Notes under the pieces: generated by a model | Told to the model about the DNA's origin: nothing | Databases searched by the model: none | The model's input: the letters and a program-made list of their open reading frames with translations, nothing else | Translations under genes and position numbers: made by a program | From: Arabidopsis thaliana | Lineage: Eukaryota; Streptophyta; Magnoliopsida; Brassicales; Brassicaceae | Direction: 5' to 3' | DNA length: 64,000 nt | NCBI RefSeq assembly: GCF_000001735.4 | Contig: NC_003074.8 | Coordinates: forward strand, 5,456,101-5,520,100 | In this document: in pieces, positions 12,413 to 24,396 of the stretch | Numbering within the stretch: the first letter of the stretch is position 1 | How the letters are laid out: each line of letters begins with the position of its first letter

Positions 12413-12569
12413 AAAAAAAAATATTTCTTTTGTAAAATTAGGGGAAGAAAAAACGTTTCAAATGTAACAGATAAACAGAATATACATAAAATTACTTAAA
12501 AGGGTTTGCAGTATTGAGAAATGTTGATGAGTTTTAGAAGGAAGAAGAGAAAGGTAACATGAATATAGA

Positions 12570-13315
12570 TCAGAGCTTGCCGCGAGGACCGAGCTTAGGC
12601 GGCTCCTGAGGACCTCTCTTGATGGGAAGAACTTCGCCGGTAGAGGTAGCGCTGACATAAGTAAGCAAAGAGCCTCCTCCAAGGATCAAGAACTTGAGGA
12701 GCAATCCTCTCTTTGTGAATGGGGCAGCGAATGTCTCAAAGAACTTGCTCTACAAGTAACGAAAGTAGAAGAGAATCTCTTCTCAGAATAGTGTTTGATT
12801 GAAGTAGAAAAGTCAAGTTAGGTTATGAGATGAAGAAACCTGAAGAGGATTGTAAGGAGAAGGAGCATCAGAGCCGTATACGTCCCATTGACCTGTTGTG
12901 TTACCCAAATCTTCTAAGTCAAAGTAGACACTTTTGTCTCCATACTTAGCCACCACACCATTAGCCCTATTACACATGAACACAACAACCTCAAGCTAAT
13001 TTAATCACAAACAAGAGATGAAATTATCAGAATTTAATCCTTTTTAAGCTAATTAATCATCACTATATCTATCGTTTAAAACACACTTCAGCCAGCAAAA
13101 ATCTATTAATATATTTTGAATTTATAGTGTGGTTATAGTGGCATTTTGATCCTAATTAATGAATAAATGAAAAGTTTTAGTTACCGGATGGATTTGGGTT
13201 TAAAGCTCAGGCGGGAAGGCTTGATGGAGAGCTTAGCTCCGGCGAGTGAGCTGCCGCCGAGTCCTTTTATGGCGGCGGATGGTTTCACAGCGGCGACGGT
13301 TGCAAGAGACGCCAT
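12570..13315 (-). CDS. PSAH1: Photosystem I reaction centre subunit VI (PsaH)
   Basis: Nuclear-encoded PsaH subunit of photosystem I. It sits on the thylakoid membrane and forms the docking side for light-harvesting complex II during state transitions. Three exons (13315-13185, 12966-12840, 12749-12570) encode 145 residues. The first 50 or so form a Ser/Ala/Lys-rich chloroplast transit peptide; the mature part contains [19 protein letters not shown] and a membrane span around [17 protein letters not shown]. The promoter holds two G-boxes and GATA/I-box motifs (listed separately), consistent with light-regulated expression. A second PsaH gene exists elsewhere in Arabidopsis, so the number 1 rests on memory of the locus. 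Confidence 0.97.
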
Positions 13316-13416
13316 GAGCTTCGATCACTATTCTTTTGTTGTGTGTGGTGAGTGGGAATTTTGTGTAGGAAATAATAGCCTTTGGTCACAATGAGTCGAG
13401 TTTTGATCTTCTTCTG

Positions 13417-13499
13417 ACACGTGGCAACTGATTTCCTCCCGGGGATTTTCTTACGCCACTTGGAAAATGCCACGTGGAATCTAGTAGGATAAGGTTATC
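13417..13499 (-). promoter_or_regulatory. PSAH1 promoter: two G-boxes and GATA/I-box motifs
   Basis: CACGTG G-box cores lie at 13418-13423 (context ACACGTGGCA) and 13471-13476 (context CCACGTGGAA). A GATAAG I-box (13488-13493) is followed directly by its near-inverse GTTATC (13494-13499). G-box plus I-box pairs are typical light-response modules of photosynthesis genes. They lie 100-185 bp upstream of the PSAH1 start codon. No clear TATA box is seen, which is common for photosystem I genes. Confidence 0.65.
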
Positions 13500-14152
13500 T
13501 CAAGGTTTTAACTAAAATATTTCGTGTCTTCTTATTTTGTTATAGGGCCCCTTCTTTATGATTTTGTTTTGGAAAAAACCCCAATAGTTTTTTAGGTTTA
13601 CTAAAAACTCCAGCCAGTGGCAAGTTCCCTGAATCACGTTATAGATAGATTTGTGAATCACCACCACTTTTAATTTGAGCTCTGATCTTAGGAGTTAGGT
13701 GTCGACAAAATATATAAAAAAATCACAACATAAATAGTTAATTTTAACCCATCCAAAAAGAAAAGTTCGATTACCGTTGTGTCTCATTTGGCTTCGACTA
13801 GTGCTAATATTTACATATGTGAATGTAGAGAGGAAAGGCAATAGTCATGGCCAGGTGATTCCATCTGTAACATATTCACAATTTAACATAATTGGCAGTG
13901 TAGTGTGATTTTTAGGATAATCCAACACTAACAATTACTTGTTATATATAATCGATCCACATATTCTATACTGCGTAATTCGTTACTATCATTGACACCT
14001 TAAATGGACAAAATCACACTAAAAGGTTTTTTGCAAACCATTTTTGAAAGTCTAAAAATAGTTTAAAGTATCTCTAGAATTTGAAATAAAATAAAAATTC
14101 GTTTTGCAGTAGTTATTTAGAGGTTTTGAATGATTTTTCTATAAAAAGTAAA

Positions 14153-14211
14153 TTGAAGTAGTGAATTTTTTTTTTTTTTTTTTTTTTGAGCAACGTTTTG
14201 AAGTAGTGAAT
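14153..14211 (-). mobile_element. Tiny retroposon-like insertion with 14-bp target-site duplication
   Basis: TTGAAGTAGTGAAT occurs at 14153-14166 and again perfectly at 14198-14211. Between the copies is a run of T (22 counting the T at 14166) followed by GAGCAACGTT. Read on the minus strand this is a short sequence ending in poly(A) and flanked by direct repeats. That is the signature of a severely 5'-truncated LINE/SINE-type insertion by target-primed reverse transcription. The family cannot be named from so few bases. Confidence 0.6.
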
Positions 14212-15602
14212 CAAGATTCATTTTGTAATGAATCTCGTATAAAAAAGAGGAGAAGTGGGGTCATCAAAACATGTTTGAGAGGACAAGATTCCACGAGAGT
14301 GTGGGGATCTAATTGACGACCCCTAAGAAATGGGAGAGGCAACAAAGAGAGAAGAAAATAGACGTCTTTCTAATTGGAGTTTGTCACGTGACGGAATCTT
14401 ATTGGAATCCACAAACCAAAGTCACTAGGCTCTGTCCTTTTCCAACACATGAAGAGAAAATCTCGGAGATTCCAAACTTGTGGAGAGAAAGATGCGACTG
14501 GCCAACAATAAATAAACATATTTAGACACAAAATCCTGCGGTAAATAATTAACAATTGCTAATGCCTAATGCATAGGATCCTGCTAACTGCTAGCAAATG
14601 CGTGTCGCAGCTACTTTACAACTTCTCTTAAAAACATATTACTATATTAGAATCGAACTATACATTGGGAATGAGTATACCACTAATCCACTAACATTTG
14701 TCTAAGCTATTTCCAAGAAAGAGGTTTCTATAGACTCCGATGCATATGAGGAAATGTTTCGGTGCATATGATAGGAAAAATCATAACCGATACATTTGAG
14801 TAAAGAAAAATATTACGTAAGATTTACTATAAAAATAGGAAAATTGTGATATACCTGTCGAGTTGGACCCAAATAATCGACAAGATAGACTTTACACATA
14901 ATATTGAGCTATGTGTATTGACGTATATAATCTATCTTCTAATAACGTAGATTAGCACAAAATTGACGAGATAAACATAAGGAAAACGGGAAAAGAAGAG
15001 AAGTTGTTTAAACAAAAAGGGAAATTGCAAGCCAACTTGAAACTTTTAATTTATTTAGTTCACAAGTTGTGAGAAACAGTTATTTCTCCCAAACCACATT
15101 TTATCAATATAATAAGACAAATAAAAGAATGCATAACAATTAACAACCAATAGTTATCGCTCCCTTCATGCATGTTATAGACCTGACGTGGAATTCAACA
15201 TAAACAGCTAACTGCAAGTTCCCAAGACTACTTTGTTTTGTTTCATTTGAGATAGTATGTCATAGCAAAAAAAATTGCATATTACAAAATGTAGTGCAGA
15301 TTTCTTGAAATTATGAAAAGCATTACAGTTTAATAACGTTTCATCTTGGTCGAATCAAATCAAAGAAAGAAAATGGTAAAACAAATCCCAAATTGGTTAA
15401 ATATTAACCTGAAAAGGGAAATGTTGACAAAATAACTGAAAAGTAAAGAAAAATATACGGAAAGTATATTCTTCCTTCATATGAAAAAAAAAACTAAACA
15501 AAACAAATAAAATCAGATGGGGTAATTAAAAAATGTTTTTAAAAATTAAGAGGTAAATCAATAAATAAGAAAATGTGGGTCTCTCCTTGCTCGTAAAAGG
15601 CC

Positions 15603-15609
15603 TATATAA
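15603..15609 (+). promoter_or_regulatory. TATA box of ASPGB1
   Basis: TATATAA lies 85-91 bp upstream of the ASPGB1 start codon (15694), a normal spacing for a start of transcription near 15635 and a leader of about 60 nt. Confidence 0.6.
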
Positions 15610-15693
15610 TGACCTAATGCGACTCTTCTTTCTTCCATCATTCTCGGTTTAACTGTGAAACACATAAATAAAACAAAGAGAAAGAGAGAGAAT

Positions 15694-16933
15694 ATGGGTG
15701 GGTGGGCAATCGCAGTACACGGTGGTGCCGGTATCGACCCTAATCTTCCGGCGGAGAGACAAGAAGAGGCTAAACAGCTTTTAACTCGTTGTCTCAACCT
15801 CGGCATAATAGCTTTGCGTTCCAATGTCTCCGCCATTGACGTCGTTGAGCTCGTCGTACGTTCTCTTTCCCCACAATGATTTCTTACGGTGTTCTTGTTG
15901 AATTATATACTAAACGATTGATTAACACAGATTAGAGAATTGGAGACGGATCCTCTGTTTAATTCAGGCCGTGGATCTGCTTTGACGGAAAAAGGAACGG
16001 TTGAGATGGAAGCTAGCATTATGGACGGTACGAAGAGACGATGCGGTGCCGTTTCGGGGATAACCACCGTGAAAAATCCTATATCTCTTGCTCGTCTCGT
16101 CATGGACAAATCTCCCCACTCTTACCTTGCTTTCTCAGGTGCAGAGGATTTCGCCCGCAAACAGGTGTTTATTTACTATTTTACCCTTCCACTTTTTATT
16201 CTAAACCACTTGGTTAGATAAATCTTCTGACCGAAGCCGGTTTAATGAGAAGGGAGTTGAAATTGTGGACAACGAGTACTTTGTCACGGACGACAACGTA
16301 GGAATGCTCAAGTTGGCCAAGGAAGCTAACTCCATCTTGGTACGTTTTTGACTTAAATCTCCACCGTCCATTTATTCATCGTACGTTTTTCTTTATTTTG
16401 TATCCTCAACTTTTTCTTTTTTTTTGCTTTCTCACCAGTTTGATTACCGGATTCCGCCGATGGGATGTGCCGGTGCAGCTGCGACCGACAGTCCAATCCA
16501 AATGAACGGTCTTCCGATCAGCATTTACGCACCGGAGACAGTCGGGTGCGTTGTGGTTGACGGGAAAGGACATTGTGCCGCCGGGACATCCACGGGTGGT
16601 TTAATGAACAAGATGATGGGAAGGATTGGTGACTCGCCGCTGATAGGAGCCGGGACGTATGCGTCGGAGTTTTGTGGTGTGTCGTGTACCGGAGAAGGAG
16701 AAGCCATTATAAGAGCAACCCTAGCTCGTGATGTGTCAGCTGTTATGGAGTATAAAGGACTTAACCTCCAAGAAGCGGTTGATTACGTCATCAAGCATCG
16801 ACTTGACGAAGGGTTCGCTGGACTCATTGCTGTCTCGAATAAAGGAGAGGTGGTTTGTGGTTTTAACTCTAATGGGATGTTCAGGGGATGTGCAACTGAG
16901 GATGGATTCATGGAGGTTGCTATTTGGGAGTGA
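15694..16933 (+). CDS. ASPGB1: Plant-type (Ntn-hydrolase) L-asparaginase, subtype B
   Basis: Hydrolyses L-asparagine (and isoaspartyl peptides in this family) to aspartate and ammonia, in cytosolic nitrogen remobilisation. Exons 15694-15855, 15931-16164, 16253-16339 and 16439-16933 give 325 residues. The N-terminal HGGAG motif, NSGRGS, the TVGCVVVD block, ATSTGG-like [19 protein letters not shown] and the C-terminal [11 protein letters not shown] are family hallmarks. The precursor self-cleaves before a threonine that becomes the nucleophile; by position this should be Thr195 in ETVG. The residue before it here is Glu, not the Gly I associate with bacterial and human members. Subtype B enzymes are potassium-dependent in published work. 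The locus recalled is At3g16150. Confidence 0.93.
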
Positions 16934-17265
16934 GAAATATTTTAGATTAAGAAAATGTCTTACTAGTATTTAATCAGTCATCGCTCTATTAATTTGGTTA
17001 TTCATTATCATAAAGCTGGAGGAGTAAATTTAGTTATGTCGTTATCACCAGTCCTATATTGATTTGTGTTTAATGCGGTTTCAAATGGTTAGTTCGTGTT
17101 TAAAATTGTTGATCTGTCTCAGCTCCATGCCTAATCAAGAAACTATGGTTCAGCTCTCTGTTTCTTGTATGAACCTTACCTGTCATAAATAGCAACAAAA
17201 AAGTGCAGTAATTGGATTTATTTGAGGATGGAGGGATTATCAAAATGAGATGGAATTATTACCTG
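16934..17265. other. Convergent spacer between ASPGB1 and TCX8
   Basis: About 330 bp that should carry both 3' untranslated regions. On the minus strand a good splice donor (CAG|GTAATA) follows the TCX8 stop within a few bases, so a 3' UTR intron or alternative C-terminus is possible. No gene is seen. Confidence 0.5.
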
Positions 17266-18990
17266 TTATGATTCCAGTCTCGATTTGATGAACTTTTGGA
17301 GACAGTCTCTGAAAGTTTCAAGCACTGCCCTTTCCTGCTCCATGTATATATCTGTTTCATTGACACTTGTCTTGGTCTTACATTGGGAATCCTCTTCTCC
17401 ATTGTATTGAACATCTATCAGTTCGATCAATCTTCCACGTGATTGTATTTCTTCTTCCACATTACGACTCTCAGACTCACTTGACAGCTCAATGGCTTCC
17501 TTATCATCAGGCTTTGTAAATATCCTGTTCTGGTCCTCTAAGTGAGATTTTAAAGGAAGTATGTTGATGAAGCCAAAGGAATAGTAGATCCAGTAAAGTG
17601 TAGATTTTGTAAGAGACTACAGATATACCTGCAGTTGTTGTAGCAGATTCTGACGCTGCAACGAGAAGTGAGCATAAATCTCCCAAGTCCGGAAGAAGTG
17701 TAGAGGTGTATCCCATGAGGGACCTTTTCTTTCTAGTAGCACAATGAAAATTCAGTTAAAATATTTATGATTATGAGGTGAAGGAAGATGAACTATCATT
17801 TTAGGAAATGCAAAATCGAACCTGTAAGGAAGTTTAGGAGAGCAAGACATAGGGGAACCCAGAGCATTTTGAATGGAATTGTCAGGTATCGAAAATAACG
17901 GAGCTGGACAAGAATTCCACTGCTATTCCGGACAGAAAAATGAGTTTTATGGAGATAAACCCAAAAGTGCATATATGTTATGAAGCAAGTAGTATATTTC
18001 ACTTGCCTCAGTTAGCTCTCGGTCTCTTCTCCTCCGGTATACTTGTGGGGAATTGTGAGCAGAAAATGCAGGAGGCTGGAACGCTTCACTAACATTCTTG
18101 CAGTTGATGCATTTACAGTTGTCTGAGCACAGAAGATTAGCCTGAAAGCACTCACAGTACTTCTTCAAACACCTGGTTCTTTTACATTTGCAGCCTCTCG
18201 AAAGCAGTCCAGGTTTAGTATCAGGTGCAGCCTTACACTACAATACAAAACACAGAACATCCCAGATACTTACAAATGAAAAAGGATGTGAAATATACCT
18301 CTTTGAAGCTTAACCTACAAAAGTGATAGGTGTCAAGAACATACCTGATTATCAGTTAGGCTACCTAAAGCCTTTTCACTGAAGGCATTTGGGTTGCGAC
18401 CTAGTACATTCACCATAGCTGCTTCTCTAGCATCACATTTCTCAGAGTTGTTATGACAATCAACACAATCACAGTCTGTACATACCACTCCTGATGCAAA
18501 ACAGTCACAGTACCTAATAACCAAGCGTCAAACAAATATCCAATAATGCATCAATCTACAGCAGATAATAGAAATCTCACTATTCAACATTATACTCAAA
18601 TCTCTATCAGCTTAACACTAAGTAATTCTTGGATCCTGAAATGAACTTACAACTTTAAACATTTGGACTGCTTGCATCGACATCCTTTGTGTTTCCTCGA
18701 AGTAATGCCTTCTTCATCTGTCTTATCCTTTGCTTCTGAATGCTCTCTGCTTCAAAATCAAGACCAGTGGAGATCAGAGAGTAGATTTTGGATTGAAATT
18801 ACTCAAACGAGAAGCATCTCTAGTGAAAATTGGCAGAGAAACTGGAACAATACCGAGAAATCGGAGGAAAAAGAGGAAGTTCTTTAACAGGAGATTCTCG
18901 GAAGACGGGAGATACCTCCAATTTGGTGAAAACGAGCTTCCTAGGGTCTTTCTCTGTCGCGATTTTGCCGGAATCTGCGTTTCCTGTCAT
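17266..18990 (-). CDS. TCX8: Tesmin/TSO1-like CXC domain protein 8
   Basis: DNA-binding protein of the CPP/tesmin-TSO1 family, nuclear regulators of cell division and reproductive tissue development. Exons in transcript order: 18990-18854, 18746-18651, 18513-18345, 18237-18007, 17919-17822, 17732-17629 and 17537-17266; 368 residues. Two cysteine-rich CXC motifs are clear: [18 protein letters not shown]... at about 70-110, and [17 protein letters not shown]... further on. The conserved hinge [11 protein letters not shown] joins them. The N-terminal part resembles the short SPVF motif of the family. Intron 4 uses a GC donor (GAG|GCAAGT). The nearby GT five bases downstream would break the frame. 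ATG 18990 is the first in-frame ATG after an upstream stop. Confidence 0.92.
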
Positions 18991-19952
18991 ATCGGTCCTT
19001 GACACATTATAGTCGCCACACAAGTTAGTTCCTCAATTTGGCGAACCGATTAGAGCATGAACGGTGAGGAATCCTCAGAGAAGCGTCGATTCATAGATCA
19101 GATCAGATCAGTGTATCGGAGAGTCGCCATGGCTGACAGATATCAGAACAAAAATGGAATGCTGGATCCTAATTCGGAACGATGAATGATTGTCTCTCTC
19201 TCGATTTTTTTTTTGGCCAGCTCCAAGGGGTTTTCTAAGAAACAAAAAGGTTCTGTGAACAACGCGAAGGTATTCAAAAGCGAGAGAGAGTGATCTTGGA
19301 GGGAATGATGATGTGTTGATGACGAAGATGGAGTTGGATTAAAGAAATCTAATTTCATGATTAATAATTTAATATAACAAAATTAGTCTTCTCCAATGCT
19401 CAAACCGGAGACCTAAGATGTACACTCCCTTTAAAAGGTACTGATAAAAAAAAAGTTATTAATTGCATGTTGGCATTAAATAGAATCTTCCTCTAGAGTT
19501 CAAAACTTCACAATAATAAAATCAATGCATATCAAAGCATATGTATAAGATGTTAGCTAACCACAATTGTTATTCATCAACGGTCAGGATCACATCACTC
19601 AAAATGCAATATTCAGATGGTCTTTAATTTTGTGTAAATATACTTAGAAAGAAATTCACAACACAAATAAATGAGAAAAAGCAAATCAGTAATTAACCTT
19701 AAAAAAATGCCTAATAAAGCGTCATTAAAGAATAACCCATTATCGCCTGTCACTCACTTTTAATCATCAAAACACGCCACGTGCCAAACTCTCCACTGAA
19801 TCAAAGTCGCCAAACGCTTCAGTCGCTATTTCATGATCGACACGAAGGCTCTCTTTTGGCGATTGCAACCACCACCTAAGAAGAACGGCTACGTAATTTG
19901 ACTGTACGACTTGCGAAAAAAGTCGAAACCTTTTAACGAACCAGACCTAAAA
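18991..19952. other. Divergent promoter region between TCX8 and AAE13
   Basis: Nearly 1 kb between outward-facing genes. It contains likely leaders of both genes, a GATCAGATCAGATCAG tandem near 19096, and an AT-rich middle. A CACGTG core lies near 19778-19783 (CCACGTGCC context), within 180 bp of the long AAE13 start. No reading frame is supported. Confidence 0.5.
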
Positions 19953-22900
19953 ATGACCGCTACGACAACATTAAAGAGTTTCAACTACTTGTCTTTAATT
20001 AACCATCGACTCAACCACAACTCCTACGCTATTCTCTCCTCTCCTCTTCTTCCTCGATCCCACCCAGCTTCTACTTCGTTTTCCAATTCTGGGTTTCGAT
20101 TCTTCCAATCTAACCATCTCTTCTGTAAGTTTTCTTCTTTACCTTTGTTTGGTTTTTGCATGTTACATGTTCGACGAAATGTCTTAAAGATTCGTGCTTT
20201 CCATATAGTAACATTGATGATCCGTAAAAACCTGAACAAGTTGTTGTTTTGATCTGAATTTATATTGAAAATTTTGCAGCATCTCCAAGGAACTCAATCT
20301 GTTCTTTTTTTGTACATGTAGTTTCTATATATTAATCTGAATTTTATCTATGTAATCAAAATGTTGCAGCTTCACAGTCTGGTTCACTCATGGAAGTGTT
20401 TAAAGCAGCTTTTTCAGAAGCGTCTAATTCTTGTGATAGGATTGCGATTAAAGCCGATGGAAAGAGTTACTCTTATGGCCAGCTAACATCGTCTGCTTTG
20501 AGGATATCTAAATTGTTCTTAAAAGATGATACGACAAATGTATGGTTTTTGGTTTGAAATTGTAGCTACTATATCTACTACTTGAAGCTATCACACAGTT
20601 TGTTTACAGCTTTATGGTTATTGACTTTTTTTGTCTTCTATAAATTTCGTAGGGAGGTCAAGAAACTAAGAAGTATGAAGGGTTTGGTAGTCTAAAAGGA
20701 GCTAGAATCGGAATTGTGGCAAAACCTTCAGCTGAGTTTGTTGCAGGAGTCCTGGGGACATGGTTTAGCGGTGGTGTAGCGGTTCCACTTGCACTCAGCT
20801 ATCCTGAGGCTGAACTCTTACATGTCATGAATGATTCGGTATGGAATCTACTTGCCTTCCTATTTCCTTGTGCTTTAATTTCGGCTCAATTGTTAGGTAT
20901 TCTTGATCTTATTTTTGTGATCTCAGAATTTTGATCCAAGCTCTTGGTTTTTCTAGCATTAGGTCTTTTTCCATAGACTAAAAAGGGTACTCTGTAGAAC
21001 AAAGTAGAAAATATTCTAAAAGGCAGAAGTTTTCTGGTTTGCTCTGTTTTCTACCACATTCAAGTTTCACAAAATAAGTGTGCCTTATGCTCTTTTTACT
21101 CTCGAGAAAAAATGATTAACATTTTCTTGGGATCTAACCTCGTTGTCTTCGGTTTCTAGGATATATCTCTGTTATTGAGCACAGAGGACCATAGTGAAAC
21201 TATGAAAACCATCGCAGCAAAGAGTGGTGCTCGATTTCATCTTATTCCTCCTGTTGTTAACTCAACTTCGGAAACTGTTGCTTGCAATCAGTTTCAGGAT
21301 GACAGTTTTGAAGCAGAAGGAAAGTTTCTAGGTAAGTTTTTGAATATACTTGAGATGGTGAACTTATAATGAAGGCTGCTCTTTTAATTTTTGCCACCTT
21401 ACCTCAAGCAATTATTGGTCTGGATTTTCTGCATCACTTCAGCCTTTATTTGTGCAGATGATCCAGCATTGATCGTCTACACTAGTGGTACAACTGGTAA
21501 GCCAAAAGGAGTTGTTCATACTCACAACAGCATCAATTCCCAGGTATATATCCGACCTCCTTATGTAGCGCATGTCATGTTTCAAATCTACCCAACCTGC
21601 AATAGAATGGTCTGCATGTATCTAAATTATGATGTACCTTATAAGCTAGAAGCTTGTATATGTTGCAGGTTAGAATGCTCACTGAAGCTTGGGAGTACAC
21701 ATCTGCTGATCATTTTCTCCACTGCCTCCCACTACATCATGTTCATGGGCTTTTCAACGCTTTATTTGCTCCTCTTTACGCACGGTCTTTGGTAACTTAT
21801 ACTATTGAGATTTGCTTTGGCTAGCTCTTTCAAAATACATTACCTTCGGAAAACATCAGGCTAGTTTTAGGTTTTTAATTGATTTTCACATTCCTTTTTC
21901 AAGGTGGAGTTTTTGCCCAAATTTAGTGTTAGTGGAATCTGGCGTAGATGGCGTGAATCATATCCGGTGAATGATGAAAAAACCAACGACTCCATAACTG
22001 TATTTACTGGAGTAAGTCTTATTTTTTGTTACTTGTATTCCAGACAAATAATACTAGTTTATGCTTAGCTGTCCCTGCCTCAAGTTAATTGTTTGATTTC
22101 TTGTTGCATAATCCTTTTCTTAAGCCTGATATAGCAAGCTTATTAATTGTTTCTAGTGTTAGTTAGTATTTGAATTGAGGGAAGTATTCACTATTCAATG
22201 TGAGTTTACTCAATTTTACTATGTAACAAAATGATAGTCTTGGCTGAGTTGATCAGTTTCCAGTTTGCTTCTTGCGCTCTAGATATATAAACAAACATGC
22301 TTTGCTTTAGAGAAATTTAGCCTGAGATGAGAAATAGAAAGAAACAGCGAGAGATTTAGCTATTTTTAATTGGTAAAGTTATTGTTGCGATACACAGGTT
22401 CCAACCATGTACACTCGGTTGATACAAGGTTATGAAGCAATGGATAAAGAGATGCAGGACTCGAGCGCTTTTGCTGCACGGAAGCTTCGCCTAATGGTAA
22501 GCAACCAAATATCTCCTAGAAGAGCCAATCCAGCTTAATGTTTATCATTATCTGCCTAGATAGCTATGCTATTTTCATATTCTGATGAAACTAGTGCTTA
22601 AATGTTAGCCAATGAAATACATTTTCAGATGTCTGGCTCCTCTGCTCTCCCTCGACCTGTCATGCATCAATGGGAAAGTATCACAGGTCATCGTCTTTTG
22701 GAAAGATATGGCATGACTGAGGTAAGTAGATTTTCCTGTCTCTTTGAGTTACCATAATCAATACCTTAGAACAAGCTTAACACAAGCTTGTTCTTAGTAG
22801 TTACATCTACTGAATTAAAAAAAAATCTTCAATATTCCCAGTTTGTAATGGCAATGTCAAACCCCTTACGGGGTGCACGAAATGCAGGTACTGTCGGCAA

Positions 22901-24028
22901 ACCGCTTCCTGGTGTGGAGGTCAGTGACATCTTCTTTCTCTTTCGTCCTCACTCAATACCTTTTAACTAATGCTACACAGATTAAGTACTAGTAATACTG
23001 TGACATGAAGTTATGATACTGAAAAAGTGTAAACATGATAGGCTAAAATAAAAGAAGATGAAAATGACGCAAATGGAGTGGGTGAGATATGTGTTAAAAG
23101 CCCATCTTTGTTCAAGGAGTACTGGAATCTTCCAGAGGTGACTAAAGAATCATTTACGGAAGATGGATACTTCAAGACGGGAGATGCTGGAAGAGTGGAT
23201 GAGGATGGATATTACGTGATTCTAGGACGTAAGCAGAACCTATAAGTACATTCAAACACAATTTAAAAGTACTTTGTGTTCCTTCATTTAACATCTTATC
23301 TTATCTTCTCTGGTGTCGATCAGGTAATAGCGCTGACATTATGAAGGTTGGAGGATACAAGTTATCTGCCTTAGAAATCGAATCAACCCTTCTCGAGGTA
23401 ACATTAACATCCATTTGAGTTTTTTTTTGGCTCTGTGAAGCTATCAGAAGCTTTTATCTCCTTGGGAAATAGGCTTTAGATAACTGAACCGAGAGAACTT
23501 AATCGTTGTATGATATCTCTGGGGGATGTGTTATGCAGCACCCTACTGTTGCAGAATGTTGCGTGTTGGGGTTAACAGACAACGACTATGGAGAAGCCGT
23601 GACTGCGATAATTATAGCAGAGAGTGCAGCAAAGAAGAGAAGAGAGGATGAGTCAAAACCTGTAATAACCTTAGAAGAACTGTGCGGTTGGGCTAAAGAC
23701 AAGCTTGCTCCTTACAAGGTACTAAAAATCTGCCAAAGTGTTGTCAAAACGCGCAACAGTCTTGTCAATCTTTTTTTCTTTTTTTTTCTTGTCCATAATA
23801 TTCTGTCTTTTCAGCTACCAACAAGATTGCTGATATGGGAGAGCTTGCCTCGCAACGCCATGGGAAAGGTAGCTATATTTCTCTCAAATTTTTTCTTTTT
23901 TCTTGAATGATATCAGAGATAGTTGTTTTGTTGTAACCAATAAGAATCATTCTCAGTGTATGAGTATTTTTTTCGAGTTGCAGGTGAACAAAAAAGAGCT
24001 AAAGAAATCTCTGGAAAATCAAGAATAA
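19953..24028 (+). CDS. AAE13: Malonyl-CoA synthetase (acyl-activating enzyme 13)
   Basis: ATP-dependent ligase joining malonate and CoA to form malonyl-CoA; it detoxifies free malonate and supplies malonyl-CoA. Fifteen exons: 19953-20124, 20370-20539, 20653-20838, 21160-21331, 21458-21543, 21669-21791, 21904-22011, 22398-22496, 22629-22721, 22842-22919, 23042-23228, 23324-23397, 23539-23718, 23815-23868 and 23984-24028; 608 residues. AMP-binding signature [13 protein letters not shown], the ERYGMTE motif, GYFKTGD and the C-terminal lysine motif ([11 protein letters not shown]) are all present. Residues 1-64 form a Ser/Arg/Asn-rich, acid-poor presequence. An internal ATG at 20390 (Met65) starts the 544-residue cytosolic form. 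Published work reports cytosolic and mitochondrial forms from alternative starts, which this structure fits. Confidence 0.95.
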
Positions 24029-24396
24029 AGACAACCATGGATTTCATTGCTACTCCTTGTTCTTTTGATTATATGACACGTATGCATAAAATGTAATTTC
24101 CTTCTTTCCTGTATCATGTACTTTGACTCAATAATGTCAAGAATCAATACCAAATTAACTATTTGAGAAGTAAATCTTTGTTATATACTATTTCTTTGTT
24201 TAGTGTGAAGAACAACAAAATTGTATAGTGTGAAAGAAGGAAAGTTGACCATAGTCTTTGACTCTTTGATGCTAAATCAGTAATCATTCCAAAAGGGTAT
24301 AATGGTAATTAACTATGATGATCCGATAACCATATATTCCCACACGCAAGTTTGTTTTGTAACGAGAACGTAAAAAGACGAAGAAGAAGGGACAGT
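24029..24396. other. Intergenic: AAE13 3' region and thioesterase promoter
   Basis: A 368-bp spacer between two genes on the same strand. It is AT-rich, with no RNA gene or reading frame supported. Confidence 0.5.

Larger units (their letters stand above)
13316..15693. other. Gene-free 2.4 kb between PSAH1 and ASPGB1 (divergent)
   Basis: Both flanking genes are transcribed outward. The left 200 bp is the PSAH1 promoter. The middle is AT-rich, without credible reading frames; the longest frames (60-70 codons) have no family likeness. A small retroposon-like insertion lies at 14153-14211. The right end holds the ASPGB1 TATA box. Confidence 0.55.

Noticed and set aside
18017-18025. Alternative GT donors near the end of TCX8 exon 4
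   Set aside because: Joining from nearby GT sites to the next acceptor puts a stop in the frame; the GC donor keeps the 368-residue frame.
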